64,000 nt of DNA from Demetria terragena DSM 11295 (lineage in GTDB: Bacteria; Actinomycetota; Actinomycetes; Actinomycetales; Dermatophilaceae): assembly GCF_000376825.1 (NCBI RefSeq), contig NZ_AQXW01000004.1:1798001-1862000 (forward strand), written 5' to 3'. Position numbers and translations under genes: made by a program. Of this stretch, positions 1 through 8,798 are shown in pieces. The notes below the pieces were generated by a model. The model was not told the DNA's origin. It saw only the letters and a list, made by a program, of their open reading frames with translations, and made no database searches. Within the stretch, counting starts at the first letter, position 1. Each line of letters begins with the position of its first letter.

Positions 1-2
1 AG

Positions 3-1430
3 AACGGTGCCGGCAAGTCGACGCTGATGAAGGTGCTGTCCGGCGTCTACCCCCACGGCTCCTACGACGGCGAAATCCTCTACCGGGGAACTCCCGCCGC
101 CTTCCGGACCATCCGGGACTCCGAGTCCGAGGGCATCGTCATCATCCACCAGGAACTCGCGCTGATCCCCGAGTTGTCGATCACCGAGAACATCTTCCTC
201 GGCAACGAACCCGCGCGACGGGGCGTCATTGACTGGGGCCAAGCCAAGCAACGGGCCCGGGAACTCATGGACTGGGTGGGCCTTCGTGAAGACCCTGACA
301 CGGCCATCAAGGAGATCGGCGTCGGTAAGCAACAACTGGTCGAGATCGCCAAGGCGCTCAATAAGGACGTCAAGCTCCTCATCTTGGATGAGCCCACCGC
401 CGCTCTGAATGAGAACGACTCCGCACATCTGCTTGGTTTGATCAGCGATCTGCGCGAGCGCGGCATCACTTCAATCATGATTAGTCACAAGCTCGGCGAG
501 ATCGAAGCCGTCGCCGACTCCATCACGATTCTGCGGGACGGGCGCTCCATCGAGACTCTCGATGTGCGGGCCGGGCAGGTTGATGAGGACCGCATCATCC
601 GTGGCATGGTCGGCCGCACCCTCGGACACCGCTTCCCAGATCGCAGCGGAACCGCTGGCCCGGTCTTCTTTGAGGTACGTGACTGGACCGTTCGCCACCC
701 GCGCGCCGCCGATCGCCTGGTGTGCAAAAACGCCTCATTCACCGTCCGTCGGGGCGAGATCGTGGGCTTTGCCGGTCTGATGGGGGCGGGGCGTACCGAA
801 CTCGCTCGCTCGATCTTCGGTCGCTCCTACGGCGGGTATGTCTCGGGCACGATCATCAAAGACGGCCGCGAGATCGCCCCCACGAGCGTCGCCGCCGCCA
901 TCGCCGAGGGTTTGGGCTACGTCACCGAAGACCGCAAGAGTCTCGGACTCAACCTGCTCGACGACATCAAGCGGACCACCGTCAGCGCGGCCCTCGACTC
1001 CATCTCCCGGCGCAGCGTCGTGAACGCGCACGAAGAGCACCGCGTCGCCGAGGGGTACCGGCAGAAGTTGCGTACTAAGGCCCCGTCCGTTGACGTCGGC
1101 GTGTCCAAACTGTCCGGCGGCAACCAGCAAAAGGTCGTCCTGGCCAAGTGGCTCTTTACCGACCCAGACCTCCTGATCTTGGATGAACCCACCCGCGGCA
1201 TCGACGTGGGCGCCAAGGCTGAAATCTACGGGTTCATCAACGAACTGGCCGACCAGGGGAAAGGCGTCATCGTCATCTCCTCCGAGCTACCCGAACTCTT
1301 GGGTCTTTCCGATCGCATCTACACCCTCTTCGAGGGCTCCATCACCGGTGAGCTCGCTCGTGGGCAAGCCGACCAGGAGTCCTTGATGCGCCTCATGACC
1401 CAGCCGTCCGCCCACACCCGAACCGCCTGA
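3..1430 (+). CDS. mmsA: Sugar ABC transporter ATP-binding protein (MmsA/GguA type), 5'-partial
   Basis: Energises import of monosaccharides with the permease and ChvE-like binding protein that follow. The reading frame is open from base 3 and begins inside the first Walker A motif (NGAGKST), so only about the first 40 residues lie outside the window. Two fused nucleotide-binding domains are visible. The first has Walker [12 protein letters not shown]. The second has a degenerate P-loop (GLMGAGRTE), the signature LSGGNQQK and Walker [13 protein letters not shown]. The double-NBD form with a degenerate second P-loop is typical of the CUT2 (ribose/xylose) family. It is 26 bp from the permease gene, consistent with one operon. 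Confidence 0.93.
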   Translation, partial: NGAGKSTLMKVLSGVYPHGSYDGEILYRGTPAAFRTIRDSESEGIVIIHQELALIPELSITENIFLGNEPARRGVIDWGQAKQRARELMDWVGLREDPDTAIKEIGVGKQQLVEIAKALNKDVKLLILDEPTAALNENDSAHLLGLISDLRERGITSIMISHKLGEIEAVADSITILRDGRSIETLDVRAGQVDEDRIIRGMVGRTLGHRFPDRSGTAGPVFFEVRDWTVRHPRAADRLVCKNASFTVRRGEIVGFAGLMGAGRTELARSIFGRSYGGYVSGTIIKDGREIAPTSVAAAIAEGLGYVTEDRKSLGLNLLDDIKRTTVSAALDSISRRSVVNAHEEHRVAEGYRQKLRTKAPSVDVGVSKLSGGNQQKVVLAKWLFTDPDLLILDEPTRGIDVGAKAEIYGFINELADQGKGVIVISSELPELLGLSDRIYTLFEGSITGELARGQADQESLMRLMTQPSAHTRTA

Positions 1431-1456
1431 CTCGGCCACGAAGGAATCCCGACGCC

Positions 1457-2758
1457 ATGAACGCTCCTGCCGATCCTCCGGTCGCCGCTTCGCACCTCGA
1501 ACCCGAGGCCGAGGTACGTGGCGGTAACGCCTTGAACCAGCTCTTCGGTGGAAACCTCCGCCAGTTCGGCATGGTGGGTGCCCTGCTCCTCATCGTGGTG
1601 GTCTTCCAGGTCTCGACCGGGGGCACGCTGTTGACCTCCGATAACCTCATGGCGCTCCTCAACGGCAACGCCTACATCCTGGTCCTCGCCATCGGCATGG
1701 TCATGGTCATCATCGCCGGGCACATCGACCTCTCGGTCGGCTCCGTCGCAGCCTTCGTGGCCATTCTGGTGGCCAAGTCCGTCACCGAATGGGGATGGCC
1801 CTGGTGGTTGTCGGTCCTGTTGGGGCTGGGCGTGGGTCTCCTGGTCGGTCTCTGGCAGGGCGTCTGGGTGGCATACATCGGTGTTCCCGCGTTCATCGTG
1901 ACCTTGGCGGGAATGCTCATCTTCCGCGGTGCCAACCAGTTGGTCGGTAACTCCCAATCGGTCCCCGTGCCCGAGCAGATCCAGTACCTCGGCGGTGGAT
2001 ACCTCCCCGAAATTGGACCGAACACCGGGTACAACAACCTGACGCTGCTCCTGGGGATCCTTGGCTGCCTCGTCGTCGCCGGTGGTATCTGGCGAGCCCG
2101 CCTGACGGCCATCCGGCTGGGCTCCACGATCGACCCGCTCTGGGTCACCATCGTCAAGATGGTGGTCCTGAGCGGTGCGATCCTCGCGCTGACCTACCAG
2201 TTCGCGACCGGCCCCGAAGGCACCTCGTTCCCGATTCCCGGTCTGGTGCTCTTGGTCCTGGTCATCGTCTACACCTTCATCACCTCACGGACCGTCCTCG
2301 GCCGGCACGTCTACGCCGTCGGCGGCAACAAGCAAGCCGCTGAACTGTCTGGGGTGAAGAGCAAGCAGGTCAACCTGCTGGTCATGACCAACATGGGCTT
2401 CCTCGCTGCGATCGCCGCCATTCTGTTCATCGGCCGGTCGACTGCGTCCGGTCCGGCCGACGGAGATATGTGGGAACTCGACGCTATTGCAGCCGTCTTC
2501 ATTGGCGGTGCCGCAGTCAGTGGTGGAGTCGGCACCGTTCCCGGGAGCATCATCGGTGGCCTGGTCATGGCCACCCTCAATAACGGTCTTCAACTCGAAG
2601 GCATCGGGGCCGACGTCACCTCGATCATCAAGGGCCTCGTCCTCTTGGCCGCGGTGGGCATCGACGTATGGAACAAGAACCAGGGCAACTTTTCGATCAT
2701 CGGCTCCCTCATGAAGTCTGGGCGCTCCCGTCAAGAAGCCCCAGCACACCCGAGCTAG
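1457..2758 (+). CDS. mmsB: Monosaccharide ABC transporter permease (MmsB/GguB type)
   Basis: Membrane channel of the CUT2 importer. The 433-residue product has about ten hydrophobic segments after a polar N-terminus of about 35 residues, and the BPD_transp_2 signatures GHIDLSVGSVAAF and FIGGAAVSGGVGTVPG. Family members are usually 320-430 residues; the longer form with an extra central loop matches GguB/MmsB. The start follows GAAGGAATCCCGACGCC. It lies between the ATPase and the binding-protein gene, in ATPase-permease-receptor order. Confidence 0.93.
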   Translation: MNAPADPPVAASHLEPEAEVRGGNALNQLFGGNLRQFGMVGALLLIVVVFQVSTGGTLLTSDNLMALLNGNAYILVLAIGMVMVIIAGHIDLSVGSVAAFVAILVAKSVTEWGWPWWLSVLLGLGVGLLVGLWQGVWVAYIGVPAFIVTLAGMLIFRGANQLVGNSQSVPVPEQIQYLGGGYLPEIGPNTGYNNLTLLLGILGCLVVAGGIWRARLTAIRLGSTIDPLWVTIVKMVVLSGAILALTYQFATGPEGTSFPIPGLVLLVLVIVYTFITSRTVLGRHVYAVGGNKQAAELSGVKSKQVNLLVMTNMGFLAAIAAILFIGRSTASGPADGDMWELDAIAAVFIGGAAVSGGVGTVPGSIIGGLVMATLNNGLQLEGIGADVTSIIKGLVLLAAVGIDVWNKNQGNFSIIGSLMKSGRSRQEAPAHPS

Positions 2759-2793
2759 GCCACCGGCCAGCACAACATGGAAGGAACCATCCA

Positions 2794-3924
2794 ATGACAC
2801 ACAACCCACACTTCCGGGTGGCGGTGGCCGGGGCCGCCGTTCTGGCGCTCACCCTAAGCTCCTGCGGCGGCCGCGATTCCGGTGGCGGCAGCGACTCCTC
2901 AGCAGACAAGGGCAGCGACAAAGCAGCATCCAGCGGCTTCGCAAAGGACGCCACCATTGGCGTCTCGCTACCTCAGAAGACCAGCGAGAACTGGGTCCTA
3001 GCCGAAAACCTGTTCAAGGCGGACCTCAAGAGCGCTGGCTTCAAGCCCAACGTGCAGTTCGCCAACGCCGGCGTCAGCGAGCAGCAGAACCAGATCAGCA
3101 GCATGATCACCAACGGCGCCAAAGTGATCGTCGTCGGCGCAGTCGACGGAGCACAGTTGGGCACCCAGCTCAAGCAGGCTAAAGACGCGGGCGCCACGGT
3201 CATCGCGTACGACCGCCTCCTGCTGAACACCCCCAACGTCGACTACTACGTGGCCTACGACAACTTCAAGGTTGGCGAACTCCAGGGCAAGGCTCTGCTG
3301 GAGGGCATGGAAAAGAAGGGGAAGAAAAACAGTTACAACATCGAGCTCGTCGCGGGCTCGCCCGATGACGCCAACGCGAAGGTCTTCTGGGACGGTGCCA
3401 TGTCGGTGCTGCAGCCCAAGATCAAAGACGGCACGCTGAAGGTGGGCTCGGGTCAGAAGTCCTTCCAGCAGGCTGTGACACAGGGCTGGAAGCCGGAAAA
3501 CGTGCAGAAGCGTTTCGACGCGATCATCCCCGGAACCTACGGTTCGAAGTCTCTCGATGGTGTGCTGTCGCCCAACGACACCCTGGCGCGGGCCGTGATG
3601 ACCTCGGCGAAGTCCGCAAAGAAGCCGAATCCCGTTGTCACTGGCCAGGACTCAGAGAAGGAGTCGGTGAAGTCGATTGTGGCCGGCGGCCAGTACTCCA
3701 CCATCAACAAGGACACCCGCAACCTGGTCAAGCAGACCATTGCGATGGTCAAGGACCTGCAGGCAGGCAAGAAGCCGAAGGTCAATGACACCGAGAGCTA
3801 CAACAACAAGGTCAAGGTCGTTCCGGCCAACCTGCTGACCCCGGTCATCGTGACCAAGGACAACGCCAAAGAGGCATACGCCAACGACCCGACGCTGTCG
3901 AAGATTGTCGCGGCGGGCAGCTAA
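2794..3924 (+). CDS. chvE: ChvE-like monosaccharide-binding lipoprotein
   Basis: Extracytoplasmic receptor of the importer. The ATG at 2794 follows GGAAGGAACCATCCA and opens a lipoprotein signal peptide whose lipobox ends LTLSSC (Cys about residue 24), then a Gly/Ser/Asp-rich linker. The mature part is a periplasmic-binding-protein type 1 fold with stretches typical of ChvE (IGVSLPQKTSENWVLAE, AYDRLLLNTPNVDYYVAYDN, VTGQDSEK). 376 residues. A longer in-frame extension to 2668 overlaps mmsB and has no signal peptide, so it was rejected. ChvE homologues bind galactose, arabinose, glucose or xylose; the substrate here cannot be read from sequence. Confidence 0.93.
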   Translation: MTHNPHFRVAVAGAAVLALTLSSCGGRDSGGGSDSSADKGSDKAASSGFAKDATIGVSLPQKTSENWVLAENLFKADLKSAGFKPNVQFANAGVSEQQNQISSMITNGAKVIVVGAVDGAQLGTQLKQAKDAGATVIAYDRLLLNTPNVDYYVAYDNFKVGELQGKALLEGMEKKGKKNSYNIELVAGSPDDANAKVFWDGAMSVLQPKIKDGTLKVGSGQKSFQQAVTQGWKPENVQKRFDAIIPGTYGSKSLDGVLSPNDTLARAVMTSAKSAKKPNPVVTGQDSEKESVKSIVAGGQYSTINKDTRNLVKQTIAMVKDLQAGKKPKVNDTESYNNKVKVVPANLLTPVIVTKDNAKEAYANDPTLSKIVAAGS

Positions 3925-3943
3925 GTCAAAGATCTCCTCATCC

Positions 3944-3978
3944 AAACGTCCCGTCGGCCGATGGCCGACGGGACGTTT
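3944..3978. terminator. Perfect 16-bp stem terminator between convergent genes
   Basis: The arms AAACGTCCCGTCGGCC (3944-3959) and GGCCGACGGGACGTTT (3963-3978) pair perfectly around a 3-nt loop. The A-run and T-run at the ends make it suitable in both directions, serving chvE on the plus strand and the glycosyltransferase gene ending at 3990 on the minus strand. Confidence 0.9.
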
Positions 3979-3989
3979 GCATGGTGACC

Positions 3990-5534
3990 TTAGGTCTGGT
4001 GTTGCAGCGGTGGCTTGCGCGGTGGAATCGGTGGCAGGTTTTGCCGGTGTAGTTCACGCCAGCACAGCCACACCAGCAGGACCAGGAAGAGCGTGGTGAA
4101 CCACGGCGCGATGTTGATCCGGAAGTTCAGCGTGAACGCCTCGACTCCGGGGCTTAGCCCGAGTACACGACCCGGCACGTAGGCCAACACCATGAAGAGC
4201 GCTCGCCCGACGAGCGCTGCGTCCCAAGCCATTTCGAGCAAGATTGGCAAAAGCGCCCAGACCAGTGCGTCGTACCACGGCAGCGCGTAGGGCGCACAGA
4301 AGACATACGCCGTGGAGAGCGCCCAGGTCGTGACGACAGCTTGGCGAGTGATCGCGTCCGGGATGCGCCGCCCGAGGCGAACTCGATAGGCGACCCGATG
4401 CAGCAGCCACGCCAGCCCGATCATGGCCGAGGCAGCCAACACGAATACCACTGCACCGACAGCCCATTCGGGCAGCACATGGCGCAGGGCAATCCACAGC
4501 GGCGCAGCAGGTGTGGCGAACGAGAACGATCCCCCGGCGGCTCCAAGCTGCTTCAAGACATGCGGCCCAGCGACGAGATAGCAAGGCACCACGACCGCCA
4601 ACGCTCCGATCACGAGGTCACGCACTCGCTCGCGTGTGCCTGAGGTACGCCACGGGTCGACCAGTTGCCGCAGTCGCCCTCGCGCCGAGTCGACGCGCCA
4701 GGCGGGATGACGCAACACCGCCGCGCGCCAGGCCCACACGATGCCCAGGGCCACGACCGCATAAGTCACCTTGGTGCTCGCGGCAGCCCCTACGAACATG
4801 CCTGCGACTAATGGACTTCGCGGCAAGGCAACCAACGCTGCCACGGCCAGCGCCGCAGCGATCAGATCGACATGGGCACCCAGGACCAAGGGTCCGAAGA
4901 CGAGCGGGTTGAAGGTCCACAGCACATCAACGCGCCCCTGAGCCCGCTCACCGTCGCACAGCCGAAAGAGCAACCACCGCATCGCTAGCCATGCGCCGAC
5001 GATGAAGACCTGCCAGATGCCCACCGTCAGACGCAGGTTGTCCCCGCCGATCCACGAGGACACTGCCATCAGGGCGGTCGCAAACGGGCCGTAGATGCTC
5101 GGCGTATCGCGCCATGGCGGCTGCACCGAGGCCGTGATCGGATCGAGCCCGCCCCGCCAGTCCTCGGGGGATGCGCTGTAAGGGTCACCGCCTTGAATAG
5201 CGATCCGCCCATATGCCGCGTAGTTGGTGTGGTCGCCACTGCCGATCGGCGACGTGAGGAGGACCAGCGCACCGAGCAACAGCACCCATGCGGTTGCTCG
5301 TCGGGCGATCAATGGACGTGCCAGCCCGGCGAGTACGGCGAGCGCACCGGCGATGTAGGCACCGAACAGCAAGATGGTGACCGCACGGGCGCTGGGGTAA
5401 TACCCCATCTCTGGCAGCCAGGTGGTGGTGCCCAGCGGCGGCTTTGCCGCATTTGCCTTGGCCGCGCCGACGAGCAGCAACAGGCCAAAAGACACCAGCA
5501 GTAGCGGGATACGAGCGGGCGCAAGGGCTTTCAC
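3990..5534 (-). CDS. Polytopic GT-C glycosyltransferase (GT87/MptB-like)
   Basis: Probable polyprenyl-phosphate-sugar-dependent glycosyltransferase of the cytoplasmic membrane. The 514 residues carry 11-13 hydrophobic segments. The first extracytoplasmic loop, about residues 98-120, holds SGDHTNYAAYGRIAIQGGDP, with an acidic-His pair (D101, H102) where GT-C enzymes keep their catalytic Asp. The layout resembles mycobacterial alpha-1,6-mannosyltransferases MptA/MptB, which elongate lipomannan. Its start overlaps the stop of the GT2 gene upstream by 4 bp (ATGA), so the two are probably translationally coupled, and the GT2 enzyme could make its lipid-linked donor. Sugar and acceptor are not determined. 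Confidence 0.8.
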   Translation of the reverse strand: MKALAPARIPLLLVSFGLLLLVGAAKANAAKPPLGTTTWLPEMGYYPSARAVTILLFGAYIAGALAVLAGLARPLIARRATAWVLLLGALVLLTSPIGSGDHTNYAAYGRIAIQGGDPYSASPEDWRGGLDPITASVQPPWRDTPSIYGPFATALMAVSSWIGGDNLRLTVGIWQVFIVGAWLAMRWLLFRLCDGERAQGRVDVLWTFNPLVFGPLVLGAHVDLIAAALAVAALVALPRSPLVAGMFVGAAASTKVTYAVVALGIVWAWRAAVLRHPAWRVDSARGRLRQLVDPWRTSGTRERVRDLVIGALAVVVPCYLVAGPHVLKQLGAAGGSFSFATPAAPLWIALRHVLPEWAVGAVVFVLAASAMIGLAWLLHRVAYRVRLGRRIPDAITRQAVVTTWALSTAYVFCAPYALPWYDALVWALLPILLEMAWDAALVGRALFMVLAYVPGRVLGLSPGVEAFTLNFRINIAPWFTTLFLVLLVWLCWRELHRQNLPPIPPRKPPLQHQT

Positions 5535-6235
5535 CGTTCAACCCTCCGGTGCCGAAGTCGCCGCACAGCCAGGGCTAGCGCGACATCGCGGTACTGCGCG
5601 GCCCGATGCATCTGCCCTCGCCAGTCCGCACCCGTGACGCGATGGTGCAACTGACATGGCACCTCGCGCACCACTAGGCCAGCGCGCAGCACATCAATCG
5701 TCATCGCCGTCTCAACGCCCCAGCCACGGGCGAAAGGCTGCGCAGCGGCGTAGGCCGCCCGCGTCATACACCTCATCCCCGAGAGTGGTTGCTGGGCCTC
5801 GTATCCGGTGAGCGCGCGAATTCCCTTGCGGGACAGTCGTACGACGAAACCTCGGCCCCCACCGGCGGAGGTCTGAGGGGGCAACACCGCAATGGTGAGA
5901 TCGGCCTGTCGCGACAGCACCGGATCGATCAGCACTCCCAATTCTACGGCGGAGTCCTCCAGGTCAGCATCGACGAACAGCACGGGGGCATCGGTATGCC
6001 CGGCCGCCCAAGCATGCTCGGCACCGGTCATCATGGCGGCCGCTTTGCCTCGGTTGCTGGCGTGGACGACCACGTCTGCACCGGCCTCTCGGGCCAACTG
6101 CGCAGTGTCGTCACTGGACCCATCATCGACCACGATCACCGCGCCGACCGTCGGCAACGAGGCGACAGCGCGGACCGTACGACCGATCCGCTCGCCTTCA
6201 TCCTTGGCCGGTATGACCGCGGCGCACTCCCCCAT
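5531..6235 (-). CDS. GT2 family glycosyltransferase (polyprenyl-phosphate sugar synthase-like)
   Basis: Cytoplasmic GT-A enzyme transferring a nucleotide sugar to a lipid or saccharide acceptor. 234 residues with the GT2 signatures VIPAKDE (7-13), VVDDGSSDDT (35-44) and the DXD-type DAD at 89-91. No transmembrane segment is evident, as in stand-alone dolichol/polyprenyl-phosphate mannose synthases and GpgS-like enzymes. It overlaps the GT-C gene by 4 bp, which suggests it supplies that enzyme's donor. That link is inference. Confidence 0.83.
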   Translation of the reverse strand: MGECAAVIPAKDEGERIGRTVRAVASLPTVGAVIVVDDGSSDDTAQLAREAGADVVVHASNRGKAAAMMTGAEHAWAAGHTDAPVLFVDADLEDSAVELGVLIDPVLSRQADLTIAVLPPQTSAGGGRGFVVRLSRKGIRALTGYEAQQPLSGMRCMTRAAYAAAQPFARGWGVETAMTIDVLRAGLVVREVPCQLHHRVTGADWRGQMHRAAQYRDVALALAVRRLRHRRVER

Positions 6236-6248
6236 GGCGTTCCCAGCC

Positions 6249-7112
6249 CTATCGCAGGGTGATCTGCCGGCTCACGAATCCGTTGCGCGCGCTTCGCTCC
6301 TGCGCGGTGAGCGGGGTGTCCTCGGCGAATGCGTCATCGAATCTCGACACAAGGTCGGCCATTGGGTCATTCCACGCGGCTGCCTCGGCCTGCGCGTCGA
6401 CTTCCCATACCGGCACAAGCAGGCCACACGCTCGGAACGCTCCGAGCAGTCGGCCGTCGCCAAGGCCACCGCGACCGGCGGCGGACAACCTCGCGAGCGC
6501 ATTGGTTGCGGCGTCGTCATCCTGCGGAAGCACCCAGCGCACATAGCACCGGTCGCCGATCTGGCACCAGAAGGCTGAACCGCCATGATCGAGCCGAACC
6601 GTCGGGGCAGCTGCTTCGTTGGCGCGGGAGAGCGACTCCGCACTGTTGGCGTCGAGCTCGGCCTCCCCGACCCAGAAGTCGAAACCGTCGTGGACGTCCG
6701 CCTTCAGCGGGGTATCGGTGTCGAGCAGGTCTTGGAGTCGTGGACTGGAGGCGGTGGCGGCCGGAGTCCGTTCCAGCGGCTGGCCCGGCTCAGTCGAGGC
6801 TGCCGCGACCAGCGCCACCGCGATGTCTCGACTCACGTCCCCACTGGTGCCACCGGCCTGCAGTGCTACGAATAGGTCGCCGTTGTCGCGGTGCATCGCG
6901 GGCCAGGCGAGTGGGAGCACGGTGGCGATCGTCGCCTCACCCTTGAGGCCGTCGATCTGATAGCTCACGCGTGCCGTTGCGGCGGGCACGATCTCCCGCA
7001 TCGCGACCCACTCGGTCTCCCCGGGGAGTCCCTCAAACGGGCGGCGCGCGTACGGCGGTGGCATCGCGCTCGGGTCCTTCGGCGCCTTTTTCCGGCGGCT
7101 AGCTTTTCCCAT
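6249..7112 (-). CDS. DUF5926 family protein
   Basis: Conserved actinobacterial protein of unknown function. The ATG at 7112 gives 287 residues beginning MGKASRRKKAPKDPS, the basic N-terminus typical of this family, followed by RRPFEGLPGETEWVAMREI. A longer open frame reaches 7589 but that part overlaps the ATP-binding protein gene antisense-in-frame and is compositionally a shadow. It lies 28 bp downstream of the anti-sigma-like kinase on the same strand and may be cotranscribed. Confidence 0.82.
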   Translation of the reverse strand: MGKASRRKKAPKDPSAMPPPYARRPFEGLPGETEWVAMREIVPAATARVSYQIDGLKGEATIATVLPLAWPAMHRDNGDLFVALQAGGTSGDVSRDIAVALVAAASTEPGQPLERTPAATASSPRLQDLLDTDTPLKADVHDGFDFWVGEAELDANSAESLSRANEAAAPTVRLDHGGSAFWCQIGDRCYVRWVLPQDDDAATNALARLSAAGRGGLGDGRLLGAFRACGLLVPVWEVDAQAEAAAWNDPMADLVSRFDDAFAEDTPLTAQERSARNGFVSRQITLR

Positions 7113-7140
7113 GGTTCGCCAGCCTAGTCGGCGTGGCCTG

Positions 7141-7596
7141 CTAGGGACGGCGGCGGGACGGCCCGCCGAGTGAAACCCAGACGGTACGTCCCACCTTCTC
7201 GTCGGCCACGCCCCACTCATGCGCCAGGCTGCGCACGATGCGAAGGCCACGACCAGCGGGGGCCCACTCGGCCTGCGGTCGCGGCATGGGGATCTCAGGC
7301 CCACCGCCATCGGTGACCTCGAGTTCAACCCGCGGCGCTCGCACCTTCCAGTGCACCCGGATGCTGCCATCTGGCAGCGCCTTGGCATGGCGAACGGAGT
7401 TGGCGACCAACTCGCTGACCACGGTCTCGGCCTCGTGCACCGTGTCCTCGGCGACCGCACCCTGAAGGTCTTCAACGATGTCGTGGCGGATCTGCGTGAC
7501 GGCCTCAAGGCTCCATGGCAGGCGCACCGTACGCACACGTGAGCGGGATCCGCGCTTGGACTGGGCAGTCTCGTCGTTGGCGTCGTCATCGTTCAC
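7141..7596 (-). CDS. Anti-sigma-factor-like ATP-binding protein (HATPase_c_2)
   Basis: A GHKL ATPase of the RsbW/SpoIIAB serine-kinase type, common in actinobacteria as partner-switching regulators. The GTG at 7596 gives 151 residues: an acidic N-terminus, N-box VVSELVANSVRHA, G1-like VTDGGGPEIP and G2 GRGLRIVRSLAHEWGV. The much longer open frame to 8439 is antisense to the hydrolase gene and was rejected. No anti-anti-sigma gene is adjacent, so its partner is unknown. Confidence 0.82.
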   Translation of the reverse strand: MNDDDANDETAQSKRGSRSRVRTVRLPWSLEAVTQIRHDIVEDLQGAVAEDTVHEAETVVSELVANSVRHAKALPDGSIRVHWKVRAPRVELEVTDGGGPEIPMPRPQAEWAPAGRGLRIVRSLAHEWGVADEKVGRTVWVSLGGPSRRRP

Positions 7597-7686
7597 GTGC
7601 AGAGAATCCCACACGCCCGCAAGGCCGGCTGGCCAACCCCCACGGGTACGCGGCACGGACCGATGCCCCCTGCCTATGGTTTGGGC

Positions 7687-8715
7687 ATGGACTCCATCGC
7701 ACAGGACCCACAACCCGCTCCCGGCACCGAGGAGGTTCTGCACGTGCGCACCGGCGCGGTCGCGCGGATCATCCTCAACCGACCGCGCGCGATCAACGCG
7801 CTCACCCTGCCGATGATCGAGGCGATCTCTGCCCTGCTCAATACCTGGGCGGACGACACGAGCGTTCAAACGGTGACGATCGAGGGCGCCGGAGAGCGGG
7901 GGCTGTGCGCTGGCGGCGACGTCGTCGCAGCCCGGCGCGAGGCTCTCGCCGGGACCGACCACATGGCGTTCTTTGCGGCGGAGTACGCCATGAATAGTCG
8001 CCTGGCGAGTTATCCGAAGCCGGTCGTCGCGTTCATGGACGGCATTGTCATGGGCGGCGGCGTCGGAGTGGCCGCCTTTGCCCGACAGCGACTGGTGACC
8101 GAGCGGTCCAAGGTGGCGATGCCCGAAACGATCATCGGCTTTTTCCCTGACGTCGGCGCGATGTATCTGTTGAGTCGCGCGCCGGGCGAGCTCGGCACGC
8201 ACCTGGCCTTGACCGGCGCCACCGTGCGAGGCGGCGACGCGATCGCGACCGGACTCGCGGACAGGCAGATCGACAGCGGCCAGTGGCCCGAGTTGCTCAA
8301 CGCGCTCGCCGACGGTGGCCCGTTGCCGCCGGTAGGCGATACGGCGCCATCCAGCGAGCTCAGCGACCAACGGTCGTGGATCGATGAGTGCTATGCCGGG
8401 GACGACGCGGCGGCCATTGTGCGGCGTCTTGAAAACCATCCGAACGAGCAGGCGCGCGGAGCGGGCGAGATCCTGCGACAGCGTTCTCCCCTATCCGTGG
8501 CGGTGACCCTTGAGGGGTTGCGCCGCGCAGCGACGATGGAGACCGTCCAGGAGGTTCTTGACCAGGATCTGCAGATTGCCGACCACCTGGTGACGAAGGG
8601 TGACTTCGCCGAGGGCGTACGCGCTCAACTGGTTGACAAGGATCGTTCACCGAAGTGGAAGCACGCCCGGCTCGAAGATGTGACACGCGATGAGGTCATC
8701 GCCGCGTTTGGCTGA
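7687..8715 (+). CDS. Enoyl-CoA hydratase/isomerase family; probable 3-hydroxyisobutyryl-CoA hydrolase
   Basis: Probably hydrolyses 3-hydroxyisobutyryl-CoA in valine breakdown. 342 residues with crotonase-fold motifs: oxyanion-hole segments LCAGGDV and DGIVMGGGVG, and MPETIIGFFPDVGAMYLLSR, which is characteristic of HIBYL-CoA hydrolases (consensus MPET-GFFPDVG). Crotonases proper are about 260 residues; the longer C-terminal region also fits HIBCH. The ATG at 7687 is preferred over an upstream frame extension that overlaps the divergent ATP-binding gene. It runs divergently from that gene with under 100 bp between them. Confidence 0.87.
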   Translation: MDSIAQDPQPAPGTEEVLHVRTGAVARIILNRPRAINALTLPMIEAISALLNTWADDTSVQTVTIEGAGERGLCAGGDVVAARREALAGTDHMAFFAAEYAMNSRLASYPKPVVAFMDGIVMGGGVGVAAFARQRLVTERSKVAMPETIIGFFPDVGAMYLLSRAPGELGTHLALTGATVRGGDAIATGLADRQIDSGQWPELLNALADGGPLPPVGDTAPSSELSDQRSWIDECYAGDDAAAIVRRLENHPNEQARGAGEILRQRSPLSVAVTLEGLRRAATMETVQEVLDQDLQIADHLVTKGDFAEGVRAQLVDKDRSPKWKHARLEDVTRDEVIAAFG

Positions 8716-8737
8716 GACGGGTCCGCCCGTCGGCGGG

Positions 8738-8781
8738 TTGTTTACCGGATGGCGCGGTGCAGCCTGCCACCCTGTAAACAA
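8738..8781. terminator. Long imperfect hairpin (element E) between convergent genes
   Basis: The left arm TTGTTTACCGGATGGC (8738-8753) pairs with GCCACCCTGTAAACAA (8766-8781) at 14 of 16 positions around a 12-nt loop. It lies between the 3' ends of the hydrolase gene and the DUF559 pseudogene. It may be a bidirectional terminator. It is also one of two hairpins bracketing the DUF559 gene. Confidence 0.6.
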
Positions 8782-8798
8782 GGCACCGACCGACTGCG

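Noticed and set aside
1319-1957. 212-codon minus-strand frame opposite the sugar ABC genes
   Set aside because: Asp/His/Gln-rich composition typical of antisense shadows of hydrophobic genes.
7141-8439. Long minus-strand frame giving the ATP-binding protein a 280-residue N-terminal extension
   Set aside because: The extension is antisense to the HIBYL-CoA hydrolase; the HATPase domain has its own GTG start at 7596.
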